Source: Ooceraea biroi (lineage: Eukaryota > Arthropoda > Insecta > Hymenoptera > Formicidae). Taken from it: DNA of 64,000 bases. The stretch's first letter is position 1. Every line of letters begins with the position of its first letter. The translations under genes and the position numbers were made by a program. The notes below the pieces were generated by a model, which was not told the origin of the DNA, did no database searches, and saw nothing but the letters and a program-made list of their open reading frames with translations. Where the stretch lies: positions 2,232,833-2,296,832 of the forward strand of contig NC_039513.1 in the NCBI RefSeq assembly GCF_003672135.1, in the 5' to 3' direction. Of the stretch, positions 43,264 to 53,473 are shown in pieces.

Positions 43264-45217
43264 TGTTACGTCCCGGTCGGCCGCGGTTGTTGATTAACTC
43301 GGGCAATGACACGGGGCTGGATCGCTGTTTTCGGGTATTAACGAATCCGAGAATTCTTCCCGGGGATACCGCGATCGGAGTAATTTCGTAGAGGGAAACG
43401 GGTCTAGTTATCGCCAGGTGCAAGAGCTAGAGTGCTTATTTCGTCGCCCTGTACCCGCACCACGGTCGGGTCGGGGAAATCAAGAATACTTTCACCGGCT
43501 GCCTGTAACAAACTGAGCAGTGCCGAATATTCGAGTGCACAGGTATCGCAGCTTAGCACCGGAGAGTAAGACGCAAGGTTACTTCTGCAATCGTGGCACG
43601 TAGGAATGTATCGTGTGAATCCTACCACTAAATCGTGCTTCTGTATTAGCTCGCAACTCAATTTCTCTGAAGTGGAAATGGCGTTGGTATAGCAGTTCCG
43701 ACAGAACAAGTTTCTAGACTCTGGATGGAAGTAGGCCGAATACTTCATACACGAAGTGGCGGTGGTCCGCAATTGATGATCCAGTATGGGAGGAGGAGGT
43801 CGGGAGAGGCTAAATCTACGCGTTATGAAGCGGCACATCACACGTTATTGCGCCCGCTTCCGGGATAAGTAAGTCCTGTTAAGCTGACCGGGGCAGGAAG
43901 GGCGGTGCATGCCCCAAGAAGCGATGTTCGCTCTTCGATTTGTCGTAGGGTATAGGGGGGAGAGGGGTAAGGTAAAAGAAATATGCATACAGTTGGTTAG
44001 CTTACGCTACTTCGGTAAATTTATTAAACAAACTCCATTTCCTCGGGGAATTCGGTCGTAGTGAGCGAGTGTCCGCTCGAGAAATGAGCGTTATTCGCCC
44101 GAGGAGAGGTTATGTTTCCCGACGAACACGTGGCTCGAATAATACACGTTGAGGTTAGACGTTGAGGTTATATCTCACGACAACACGTGGCTCGAATAAT
44201 AAGTAAGGTGGCACGACCAAAGTGAATAATTAATGGTTTAAATTACGTAAGCAACACTATAGCAGTGGGCTTAAATGTAAATATAAGTTGTACTCACCGT
44301 TGCTGGCCACATGTCTTGGAGGTTAAAACTCTAGCGTAGCGTGCGTCTACTGGATTTGGAGGTTAGCTGCCTCGTGGTCGTCCTTCTCGTGGTAGATCGT
44401 TTGTAATACGCACCACAACTTCGTATTTTAAAACGCGCACACTTATTTATTACTACGTTCGCTGAAGGAAATGGGAAGAATGGATGAGAAAATTAAATAA
44501 ACAGTGATTACAATTATTAATATGTATAATTGAATACTCTCGAAAGGAGAAGTCGAGTTTACATACGTTATGAAAAATATAAAAGAATCTACGATAATGT
44601 AGCGATATCTATAAACGCTTAATTATTAGTTACAAATAATAGTAATGATAGTAGTCGATATAATAATGGTTGAATAAATGGAACTTGGTTGTAGGTTGAT
44701 TCGCGCTAAAACTTTGAGGTTAATAATGAAAATAGAATCTAACACTAGACCCCGAAGGGATGTGAGGAAGGTTTGGAGGTGTTACCTCGACGACGGCTGC
44801 TGCACAAGAGAGCGATCGCGGCGGATGTTCCGAGTATATAGTCGGAGATTTGTGTTGTCTAGTTTCCGTCGGGTGGCGTTCCGAGTTGTAACTAGGAACT
44901 AGGGCTGGTGACGTTAGTTACAACTAGCGTCGTCTGATGGGTCTAGTTCCGAACTAGGATTTTAGTAACTTGTCCAAACCTTACTCTAGGAACTTGCCCA
45001 ATTCCCAAGTTTTGTCCAATAGTGTTAGTGATATGTAACAGCTTCTGATTGGTCTATTTTCGAACTAGTGCAAATACTTGGCCAATGGCGTTGGGATTTG
45101 TTCAAGTGTTTTTCCTTATGATCTAGCGCTCGCAATTATTACTATATATAGTCTAACGCTGGAGATTGTTATTGTAAAAAGGAAATTTTTAATTCTGCGG
45201 TAGCGGTGGACGTGACA
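43264..45217 (-). repeat. 3' LTR of the retrovirus
   Basis: 1,954 bp. In element orientation it starts TGTCACGTCCACCGC at 45,217 and ends GGACGTAACA at 43,264. It is nearly identical to 52,896-54,847. An LTR of this length is long for a gypsy element and contains a 145-codon ORF. Confidence 0.95.
43404..43841 (-). CDS. Cys-rich 145-codon ORF in the 3' LTR
   Basis: Identical to the 5' LTR copy at 53,036-53,473, described there. In the 3' LTR it lies downstream of env in the same orientation. Confidence 0.45.
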   Translation of the reverse strand: MMCRFITRRFSLSRPPPPILDHQLRTTATSCMKYSAYFHPESRNLFCRNCYTNAISTSEKLSCELIQKHDLVVGFTRYIPTCHDCRSNLASYSPVLSCDTCALEYSALLSLLQAAGESILDFPDPTVVRVQGDEISTLALAPGDN

Positions 45218-45231
45218 CCTCCCCTCATAGA
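45218..45231 (-). promoter_or_regulatory. Polypurine tract of the retrovirus
   Basis: On the minus strand ATGAGGGGAGG directly precedes the 3' LTR start TGTCACG. It would prime plus-strand DNA synthesis. Confidence 0.6.
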
Positions 45232-45297
45232 AGAAAATGTTGGACGTTCCTGTTCCAACATTTTCCGTAAATGTTATGGTGGATTGACATCGCATGG

Positions 45298-47328
45298 TTA
45301 ATTTCCTATATTCTTAGTATCCTTATCATCTAGCTTATGCAAATATTTGTTAAGTTCGCCATAGTCTTTTGTCATCATGGTTTTTTCCTCACCAAGCACC
45401 TTGCTGTTGTGTTCGTGGTTGCTGCTTTGTTCTTTCTGTCGTAGCGGTTGCATCTCCGTCTTTGGTGCCTCCGGGTCCGTCGTTTCGTCGTCCTTGGTAA
45501 CTCCCCGTGCGCCTAGGTACAAGAGGAGGTGAGTGATGGAACTCCAGATAGCTCCCAGGAGGTGCAGGCTCCACCCGTAAATAGAGTGAAGCGCGTATCC
45601 GCGAATGACGGAGTCGACCACCAGTTTTGCCAATCGTATCATGAGGAGAATGGCGAGTACACCTGCGCTGGCCGATCCGAAGGTGATGAAACCTTTCCAG
45701 AGGCGGCCTGCCGTGTTTTCCGCTATTTTTGCTAGGGATTTTTCATCTAGCATGTTGTAGAGGGACACGCTTCCTGCTGGGATCGATTGTCCCATTGCTC
45801 CTTGTACCAAGGTGTTTACCATCGATGGTTTTTCGACTGGGAACATAATGTGGTTCCGTAGCCGGTCCAAGTCCTCTGATGAGTATATGCCGCTTGTGGC
45901 TAGAGTTGACGGGCTTACGTATTTCCATTTTGGTTTCGTCAAGGGTTTGATAGTTGGCGGCGGGAGTGCTTCCACTGGACGTGGCATCATTCGGTACCAT
46001 GAGTCGTGCATCCTGAACATGGAAGGAAGCAGCTCGTTACAGTCCTTCATCGTTCCTCCCTTGAGGAGAATCCTTGACCTTGGCGATAGAAAGTACGAGG
46101 CATTGGTATGTGTTACCGGCAGCTCGTTGTAACAATGTTCAGTTTGGCGGACTCGACATTCCACTGGTACACATTTAATGATGTAGATAACCTCCCCGGC
46201 TGTAACGGCTGTGTATCCAGGTGCCCTCATTATGCGGAATGCCATCTCGTCGGGTGCGATGCTGGAAAGGGAGAGCGCATTCTCGAGAATCTGTTTCTCG
46301 AGGGCGCATTTCTGTTCCATGATGTCCCGATACAGCTGGGTAAGTTGAGTCTTCAAGTGTTTTTCTACGTAGATGAATTTTGAGTTCACGTACGTGAAAA
46401 TATCTAAGTTATCGACCGACACTTTAGCTCGTGTTTTGAAGGTGCGTCCCCTCTGGGTTTCCAGGATGAATAATTTCGGATGCTCCGTTTGGATGATCCG
46501 GTACCCACAGAGATTGAAATCTGTGGTTCTGGCCAGAGCGAACGTTGTCTCCTTGGTTGTTACTGTGTATATGGTTGGGGTCTCCTCTCGCCCTGGCTTC
46601 GCTGTTAATTTGTACGCCGTTCCTTCGTACAAGGCGTCGTAATGGTTAAAATGGCAGCTATCGCTGGGTACCACCGTCCAGTACGTTTCCGTTCCATCGG
46701 CGTCGCGACACTCCCCGTCTGAGGATTTGCAACGAACTCCCGATGGCAAGACTACTTCGTTAGAAGAGTGTTTGATGGGGATCTGGAAGCTTCTGGTGGT
46801 TATCTTGACCGTTGCTTGAACTACAGCATTGTCCCAGGTTCCGTATGGGTCACTGAATTGTGTGCCTGTGCATCGCCCGTCCGTCCCGATTGTTCCGGCG
46901 AAGGTGATGCTATGAGACGTGGTGGAGTTCGGTTTAATTCCCGTGAACAGTGCGTTGTTTCCCAGGAAGATCGATCCCGTTTCCATCAGTTTCTTGCAGG
47001 TGCTGGCAGATGTTTCCCTGATGTACTCGCGTCTTCCATTATGTACTACCGACACGTGGGAATGCATCCCGCAGTAGTAAATGGTCCGGTCGATTTCAAT
47101 TTTGCATTGAATCGCCTGAGTGTGGTCAAACTCATTTAATTGGAGTAGTTGCACATAGACTTCTTCTGTATTGGGCTCCAGTTCCTCCAGGCTGCAGCCT
47201 CCTATGTCCGTGAGGGAGAGAGAGGTTATATTCAACCCCTCCCCGGCGCAATCGTATCCTACGAGAGCGCATGCAGGTGCACTCATGAAGGTGCAGAGTC
47301 CCAGGAAGATGGCGGTGGTGGTGTCCAT
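45298..47328 (-). CDS. env glycoprotein, intact 676 codons
   Basis: A signal peptide (residues 1-21) is followed by a Cys-rich ectodomain with possible N-glycosylation sites (NIT, NST, NAS). A long amphipathic helix (about 320-355) precedes the membrane segment at about 546-576. A second hydrophobic stretch lies at about 585-607, and the tail is acidic and Gln-rich. I see no furin-type cleavage site. The pattern is unlike the baculovirus F-type env of classical errantiviruses. It recalls glycoproteins of negative-strand arthropod viruses such as chuviruses, which insect LTR elements are known to have captured; that assignment is inference. Env would mediate membrane fusion and allow infectious spread. 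This is the only long retroviral gene here with no frame break. Confidence 0.75.
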   Translation of the reverse strand: MDTTTAIFLGLCTFMSAPACALVGYDCAGEGLNITSLSLTDIGGCSLEELEPNTEEVYVQLLQLNEFDHTQAIQCKIEIDRTIYYCGMHSHVSVVHNGRREYIRETSASTCKKLMETGSIFLGNNALFTGIKPNSTTSHSITFAGTIGTDGRCTGTQFSDPYGTWDNAVVQATVKITTRSFQIPIKHSSNEVVLPSGVRCKSSDGECRDADGTETYWTVVPSDSCHFNHYDALYEGTAYKLTAKPGREETPTIYTVTTKETTFALARTTDFNLCGYRIIQTEHPKLFILETQRGRTFKTRAKVSVDNLDIFTYVNSKFIYVEKHLKTQLTQLYRDIMEQKCALEKQILENALSLSSIAPDEMAFRIMRAPGYTAVTAGEVIYIIKCVPVECRVRQTEHCYNELPVTHTNASYFLSPRSRILLKGGTMKDCNELLPSMFRMHDSWYRMMPRPVEALPPPTIKPLTKPKWKYVSPSTLATSGIYSSEDLDRLRNHIMFPVEKPSMVNTLVQGAMGQSIPAGSVSLYNMLDEKSLAKIAENTAGRLWKGFITFGSASAGVLAILLMIRLAKLVVDSVIRGYALHSIYGWSLHLLGAIWSSITHLLLYLGARGVTKDDETTDPEAPKTEMQPLRQKEQSSNHEHNSKVLGEEKTMMTKDYGELNKYLHKLDDKDTKNIGN

Positions 47329-47336
47329 GTTGATTG

Positions 47337-50207
47337 CTAGCCACGACTGGTGCTGGAGCGCTGGCGGCGTGCCTTATAACTATATTTATTAGCCGGGTGG
47401 TGGGGGTTTGTTCCCCTCGCGGCGCGTAGCTTATCTTCGTGTACAATTTTAGACCTAATCTTATCTATCGCTATTTTAACATTATGATTATCTAGTTTTT
47501 CGCGGATTCGGTACGGACCTACATATTGGTCCCCTAGTTTCCCTTTCGTCGGTTCTTTCAGGAGGTAGACATTATCTCCCACCTTGAATTCACGAGGGTT
47601 CGCCCTTCGATCATAGTATTCCTTAGATCGTATTTTAGCTTGTATTAAATTTTCGCGGGCTGCTGTTTGCGCATGTCTAAGTTTGTCAAAGAGGCTTGTG
47701 AGGTAATCGGAGTACGCTACATTTGGTTCGTTCTCTAGTTGTACATCGCTGGAGGGTGCGCGTGCGATTTTTCCGAACACGAGTTCGTGTGGTGTGTACT
47801 GAGTACCCTCGTGCACGCTTGTATTATAGGAAAACGTAGCGAGTTTCAAATGTTCGTCCCATTCGTGATTCTTATTGGTAAATTGTTTTAGGTACTCCCA
47901 GAGAACGTGGTGCGACCGTTCTATAGACCCGTTCGATTGCGGACGGTACGCGGTCGTCTTGTATTGAGTAATCCGGAACTTGCGCGCAATGTTGCGCATG
48001 AGGCTACTAACGAAATTCGTGCCTTGATCGGTCAAGAGCGCTTGCGGGGCCCCATAGATGCATACGAATTCGCTTACGAAAGCTTCGGCTATATCAACAG
48101 CAGTTGCGTGTTTTAGGGGGATGGCAAGGGAGTATTTAGTGAGCAGATCCTGGATTGTGAGGATGTAACTGTTTCCTGTCCTGGTGACCGGGAGTGGACC
48201 CATAATATCCATAGATATTTTATCGAACGCGTTACCAGGGGTGTCCGTCAATATCATGGGCTGACGGGTTTTTACTCGTACCAGTTTCTTTAGTTGACAG
48301 TCTCTACAGTCCCGGATGAATTCCTGTACGTCTCTCTTCAGGCGAGGCCAAAAGTATTTATATTTAATTCGATTATACGTTTTTGTCACTCCTTTATGTC
48401 CTCCTATCGCGGTCGAGTGATTTTCTGCGATGATGCGCGCTTTATCTGAGTCGGCTGGCTCTGTGATTTGATTCGAGCAAACAATAATTCTGGTAGGCGA
48501 GTCGCAGAACACGTTCTTTAGATGTTTATGCAACGTTTTCCATGGCACAGATTCAATATCCCCCTTAGAAATGGAGACAGTTTGTAAATTTAATTCCATC
48601 GTTACGTCTAACAGCGAATGTAGAGCCTCTTTTATGGTTTCTACCTGGGTTATAGCTGATACGCGATCTTTGATGACCAATGCGATTAGGTATTTGCCTC
48701 CGATTTTCGTTACTTTTGCTCGTCCTAACGTTCCGTCCTTTATCTCGGGTAGTTTATTGGTTTCCTTCAATTTACGCGCGCCCCTGTCGCACGGTGATCC
48801 TTGCTGAGTTATGAAGATTACAATATTATCTTTTCTGGTGGTTAGGTTATCTCGGACTTCGATGAGTCTGGCTCTATTTGGTTGAAAAGGTACGTCGATG
48901 GGATCAAAGATTGGGCCGTCTCCCTCACTTTCGCTGTCGCTGTCGGTTTCCTCGCCGGAGGAAACGATTTCGGTTCCTATTACTGTCGGTTCGGTTTCGG
49001 GTTGTTCCTGCGTCTCGTCGGTCTGGAACGTTGGAGGAGAAGGGGCATGGAATAGTGAATTATCGGAGTTCTCGGATACGGAGAGGGGGAGAACCTTTTG
49101 GGTGGTCGGGTTCCTAGAGAGAGCATCTGCGTTAGCGTTTATCCTTCCAGCTTTATAAACAACTTCATACTCGTACTCGGCGAGTTTCAACCGCCATCGA
49201 ACGAGCCTTGAAGTAGGGTCTTTAACGGAATGCAGCCAGACTAGCGGCCTATGATCGGTTACCAGAGTGAACTTACGGCCATATACATAAGGTCTAAAGT
49301 AATTGACGCTGTAAACAATAGCGAGCAGTTCCTTTTCGATTGTAGAATAGTTTTGTTCGGCTGTATTCAATAGACGCGAAGTGTAAGCTATCGGTAAGTC
49401 CTTTCCTATTGCTCCTTGACTCAATATTCCGCCTATAGCTACCCCCGATGCATCGGTGGTGACGACAAAAGGTTTCGTGAAGTCAGGGTACTGTAGGATG
49501 GGTTCCCGACAAAGAGCGTCTCGCAATTGCACAAATGCGTTGTCTTGCGCCGATTCCCAGACAAATGCGATATCCTTTTTCAGGAGGTTCGTGAGCGGTT
49601 TAGCTATTTTTGAAAAGTTAGGAATGAAACGACGGTAATAACCCGCTAGGCCCAAGAATTGTTTGACATTTTTCGCATTGCATGGTCTCGGAAAGTTCTG
49701 CACGGCCTCTATCTTTTTCGGGTCCGGTTTTACTCCTGACTCACCAATTACATGTCCGAGGTATGTAACCTCTCTGCGAAGGAATTCGCACTTGTCGGGT
49801 TGTAGTTGCAACCCTGCGCTTCTTAACTTATCTGCTAGTTTACGGAATTTTACAAAATGTTCCTGTAACGAACAGGAGTAAATGACAATATCGTCCAGGT
49901 AAACGAATGCTTCGATACCCTGTAGGCCCTCCAGTACTAGATTCATGAGCCTTTGAAACGTCGCCGGCGCATTTTTGAGCCCAAAGGGCATTCGCTTAAA
50001 TTCGTAGTGGCCGTATGGTGTTGAAAAAGCCGTTTTGTGCGCGTCGGACTCATGCATCAGTATTTGGTGAAATCCTGAGGCTAGGTCGAAAACGCTGAAG
50101 TATTTGGCGCTTCCTAGCTGGTCGAGGATTTCTGTGATGTTAGGTAATGGAAAGTTGTCGCCCACTGTTTTTTCGTTTAAGGCACGGTAATCAATGACAT
50201 GCGCCAA
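47337..50207 (-). CDS. pol main frame: reverse transcriptase, RNase H, integrase
   Basis: An open frame of 956 codons. The reverse transcriptase has FSVFDLASGFHQI, PFGLKNAPATFQ and the YLDD catalytic box at residues 103-106. RNase H has TTDASG (about 251) and VTDHRPLVWL. Integrase has the HHCC zinc region (about 590-640), then MDIMGPLP, LLTDQGTNFV and YRPQSNGSIERSHH (DDE triad), and a C-terminal GPYRI module. No chromodomain is visible. The apparent start is internal: the true frame begins upstream beyond the break at about 50,200. The stop at 47,337 is eight bases before the env ATG, so env is probably made from a spliced RNA, as in errantiviruses. Confidence 0.93.
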   Translation of the reverse strand: MAHVIDYRALNEKTVGDNFPLPNITEILDQLGSAKYFSVFDLASGFHQILMHESDAHKTAFSTPYGHYEFKRMPFGLKNAPATFQRLMNLVLEGLQGIEAFVYLDDIVIYSCSLQEHFVKFRKLADKLRSAGLQLQPDKCEFLRREVTYLGHVIGESGVKPDPKKIEAVQNFPRPCNAKNVKQFLGLAGYYRRFIPNFSKIAKPLTNLLKKDIAFVWESAQDNAFVQLRDALCREPILQYPDFTKPFVVTTDASGVAIGGILSQGAIGKDLPIAYTSRLLNTAEQNYSTIEKELLAIVYSVNYFRPYVYGRKFTLVTDHRPLVWLHSVKDPTSRLVRWRLKLAEYEYEVVYKAGRINANADALSRNPTTQKVLPLSVSENSDNSLFHAPSPPTFQTDETQEQPETEPTVIGTEIVSSGEETDSDSESEGDGPIFDPIDVPFQPNRARLIEVRDNLTTRKDNIVIFITQQGSPCDRGARKLKETNKLPEIKDGTLGRAKVTKIGGKYLIALVIKDRVSAITQVETIKEALHSLLDVTMELNLQTVSISKGDIESVPWKTLHKHLKNVFCDSPTRIIVCSNQITEPADSDKARIIAENHSTAIGGHKGVTKTYNRIKYKYFWPRLKRDVQEFIRDCRDCQLKKLVRVKTRQPMILTDTPGNAFDKISMDIMGPLPVTRTGNSYILTIQDLLTKYSLAIPLKHATAVDIAEAFVSEFVCIYGAPQALLTDQGTNFVSSLMRNIARKFRITQYKTTAYRPQSNGSIERSHHVLWEYLKQFTNKNHEWDEHLKLATFSYNTSVHEGTQYTPHELVFGKIARAPSSDVQLENEPNVAYSDYLTSLFDKLRHAQTAARENLIQAKIRSKEYYDRRANPREFKVGDNVYLLKEPTKGKLGDQYVGPYRIREKLDNHNVKIAIDKIRSKIVHEDKLRAARGTNPHHPANKYSYKARRQRSSTSRG

Positions 50208-51392
50208 CGTTTATTACCCTTCGAGTCGGGTTTCTTGGGCACAATCCATACGGGGGAGTTATATGGAGAGGTAGATGGTTTTATTATGTCATTGTCTAGG
50301 AGTTCTTGGATTTGTTTGTCTATTTCTTCCTTGTGAATTGGCGGGAACCGGTACTGTTTGGTATGTATCGGGATGTTGTTGGTTGTTGGGATTTTGTGAG
50401 CAGTGACGTTCGTATGACCGAGTTTATCTTCGGGGATTCGAAAAATGTCGGGGTATTCCGAGATTAGATCCAATACATGTTTTCGTTCCTCTTCGTTCAG
50501 ATGGTCAAGTCGGAGGAGTTCTTTTATCCTATTGATACGCGCGTCCTCGTCCGGGTTCTGAGACCGTTTATTGCGGCTATTTTCCTTGTCGGTACCGCGT
50601 GTATTTTGTTTTGCAAGCCCCGAGGTCCCACGGTCAGGATTCGTTTTATCGCTTTATTACTCGGCCCGTATTTACCGAGGGGACTCGGGGCCTTTGGTTT
50701 AGAGGCGGTGAAGGCAGCGGTTCGTTTGTTTGTTTTCCGCTTCCTGTCTCAGGAAGTTGAAGGTTTGCGACGGGGGCGATAAGGAGACTGAGTCGATCTC
50801 TTGTATTTCGACGTCTGGTAAAAGAATGTCGCAGCTTTCTCCGTCCGTATTAATGACGCAAACGTGTGCTTGTCCATTACGGTTCGTGACCAGAGCGTCA
50901 CCTAAGTAAACGTGGTCGCTGATTTGAATTCGAGGGAGGTAACCTGTTGAACTTCGGAGTTCTTGATTCTAAGCGGGAAGACAGTACGCGATCTGGCTGG
51001 GATCGTTACCGTTTCGTTTATGATGAAAGGGATGTGTATCCCCTGCCACTGTAAGATCCGCTTTTTATAATCTAGATTTACCGCGTCGCGCAAAAAGTCA
51101 GATCCTAGGATTCCTTCTTGCGTGATCGGAAATATATCCTCTACTACTTGTAATTTGATTTCCTGCCCATGAATTTGACTGTCACGGACCCGAGCGATTT
51201 GATTCTGTCATCGCATATACCGCTAAGGTGAACGTATGCTTTTGAATCAATCTTGACCTCGGGGTGGAGATTACGTTTCTTTACGAGATTCGGCGCGGCG
51301 CCGGTGTCGATCATGAAGGATGTTTCATCCATGAGCCCCTCTGCCTTAATGAAAATGGTAGGAGCGTATATAAAGTCCGTTGGATTTAGCAC
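50177..51392 (-). pseudogene. pol 5' part: aspartic protease to start of reverse transcriptase
   Basis: The protease signature is FMIDTGAAPNLV near 51,310. A C-terminal protease block (ILGSDFLRD) lies near 51,100-51,075 in another frame. Linker segments follow, and the reverse-transcriptase N-terminus (SPYNSPVWIVPKK) is at 50,270-50,230. Frame breaks fall near 51,160, 50,930, between 50,780 and 50,550, and near 50,200. The individual breaks I examined look like one-base losses. Given the very young LTRs, sequencing error is a likely cause. Confidence 0.8.
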
Positions 51393-52856
51393 GGCGACTC
51401 TGATCTCTCCATCGGCTCGGATTCGGTGATTCGGATCGGACGGTGAGGTTCTCTCGATGTCCCGCTCGGGCTTCGTCCTTCTGACCCGAGGGGCGAGATG
51501 CGTTTCCCGATTCGCGTTGTGAATTGTTATATTGCCGCTTCCGGCATTCCTCTATCTCGTGTCCAACGTTTTTACAATAACGGCACCATTTTTTCTCTGG
51601 GGTTGCACGTGTATGGTCCCTGCACGGTTGGTCTTCTCGATGTTTATTGGCGATAGGGGCTTCCCGGTATCTGTTTATGGTAGGGCCGTCCCGATATTTG
51701 TTTATGACGGGACCTTCCTGGCGGTGTCCATATCTGGCGAGCCTTTGTGGCGAAGGGTTTCTGTTACCGCGGTGTTCACGTGTTTGGTTTGTGTATGTTA
51801 TAGGTTGAATGTTGGTACGTGCGCGGTATTCTTCCGTTGGTCTATCGTTACGTCGTGGTTCGAATCTTTCCTTGTCTAACTCTCTTTGCTTAGCTAAATC
51901 GATTGCGCGAGAGTATGCTTCGAGGGGTTGCCTGTAATGCCCGTCGGACAACTGCATGCGAAAATCCGGCGGCACCCTTTGCAGAAGGCTTCGGCTACCT
52001 CGGCACCGATTTCGGTGGCCTTAGTCCTTGTTAAACTTCCATACTCATGTCGTTCCGCGTCGAGTATGCAGGAATGGAGGTCTTTTACACGGTCGATGTA
52101 GTCAAGAATGTGTTCGCTAGGTTTCCAGTAAATGTAAGATAGGTCTCCGTGGTACTGGCGTACAGTTTTCCTTTTTCCGAATACGCGGTTCAACAAGTCA
52201 GCAAGCTGCGTTACTGTGTTACAAGGAACTCCATCCACAGCGGAATAAGCGCGTCCGCGTAGTTTGTTTACTAGCATACGCGTGAGGCTGATTTCGGAGG
52301 ATGCGGGTACGGTCTCGCGAGCGCGACGGCATGCTCGAATGAACTGTGTCACCGTAATGTTATAACCATCGAAATGCGGTACTGCTTCTAGGATCTCGCG
52401 GAAGTGTACTCGCGGTGTCGGGGAGTCGAAGGAGGATTCTTGCGATGCCTGCGCATTTGGTGTAGTAAAGTATCGCATGGTGTTCGCATGAGAAGGTATT
52501 TGGGATAGGGGTGTAGGTTCAGGTATTACGGCTGCACGTAATCGCGCTAATTCTTGTCTCAGTTCGGCATTCTCGCGGAGTGCGTCGTCGATAGAGTCCG
52601 TGTCGTTCGTTGGGTTGGGTTGCTCGTCTAATGTCAACCCTCGTCTTTCCAACTCGGCTTCCTTTTTTTGAAGCCCTAGTTGGATGTTTTTCAAATCGCG
52701 TTCAGTGGATTCTTTTAGGTTGAGAAATTCGCGTTTTTGTTCCTCTAGAGCGGAGGATTGTTCCCGTAACTGTATTTCCTTCTTACGTACCTGAGCCTGA
52801 AGCTCCTCTATTTCCGCTTCCGTTAACATCTTGGGTGTTTTAGAACGCGTTTCCAT
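51346..52856 (-). pseudogene. gag of the retrovirus (one frame break)
   Basis: Starts METRSKTPKMLTEAEIEELQ at 52,856. Residues about 10-75 are a charged coiled coil, and residues about 150-290 resemble the capsid region of Ty3/Gypsy Gag (HFDGYN, RMLVNKLRG, HILDYIDRVK). Near 51,965-51,975 one base is missing and the frame moves. The second part is Arg-rich and contains a single zinc knuckle WCRYCKNVGHEIEECRKR (CX2CX4HX4C), as in nucleocapsid. It overlaps the start of the protease frame at 51,392. Gag packages the RNA and forms the particle. Confidence 0.85.
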
Positions 52857-52871
52857 TACGAAATTTTCTCG

Positions 52872-52890
52872 TATCCCACCGCTGTCACCA
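52872..52890 (-). promoter_or_regulatory. Primer-binding site candidate
   Basis: On the minus strand TGGTGACAGCGGTGGGATA starts five bases after the 5' LTR end. TGG complements the CCA end of a tRNA, as at gypsy primer sites. I have not assigned the tRNA. Confidence 0.55.
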
Positions 52891-53035
52891 AATTATGTTA
52901 CGTCCCGGTCGGCCGCGGTTGTTGATTAACTCGGGCAATGACACGGGGCTGGATCGCTGTTTTCGGGTATTAACGAATCCGAGAATTCTTCCCGGGGATA
53001 CCGCGATCGGAGTAATTTCGTAGAGGGAAACGGGT

Positions 53036-53473
53036 CTAGTTATCGCCAGGTGCAAGAGCTAGAGTGCTTATTTCGTCGCCCTGTACCCGCACCACGGTCG
53101 GGTCGGGGAAATCAAGAATACTTTCACCGGCTGCCTGTAACAAACTGAGCAGTGCCGAATATTCGAGTGCACAGGTATCGCAGCTTAGCACCGGAGAGTA
53201 AGACGCAAGGTTACTTCTGCAATCGTGGCACGTAGGAATGTATCGTGTGAATCCTACCACTAAATCGTGCTTCTGTATTAGCTCGCAACTCAATTTCTCT
53301 GAAGTGGAAATGGCGTTGGTATAGCAGTTCCGACAGAACAAGTTTCTAGACTCTGGATGGAAGTAGGCCGAATACTTCATACACGAAGTGGCGGTGGTCC
53401 GCAATTGATGATCCAGTATGGGAGGAGGAGGTCGGGAGAGGCTAAATCTACGCGTTATGAAGCGGCACATCAC
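53036..53473 (-). CDS. Cys-rich 145-codon ORF in the 5' LTR
   Basis: The ORF begins MMCRFITRRFSLSRPPPP and contains three CxxC pairs (FCRNC, TCHDC, SCDTC), suggesting a zinc-binding fold, then an acidic hydrophobic tail. It is sense-oriented with gag, ends about 140 bp before the LTR's inner end, and lies downstream of the TATA candidates. A 5'-LTR transcript could therefore carry it as its first ORF. I recognise no family. It could be an accessory or regulatory protein, a captured host fragment, or a chance frame; balanced composition and spaced Cys pairs favour a real protein. Confidence 0.45.
   Translation of the reverse strand: MMCRFITRRFSLSRPPPPILDHQLRTTATSCMKYSAYFHPESRNLFCRNCYTNAISTSEKLSCELIQKHDLVVGFTRYIPTCHDCRSNLASYSPVLSCDTCALEYSALLSLLQAAGESILDFPDPTVVRVQGDEISTLALAPGDN

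Noticed and set aside
45529..47139. Plus-strand frames of 60-123 codons across env
   Set aside because: Antisense shadows of the intact env gene on the minus strand.
48878..51879. Plus-strand frames across pol and gag
   Set aside because: Antisense shadows; the minus strand carries all catalytic motifs.
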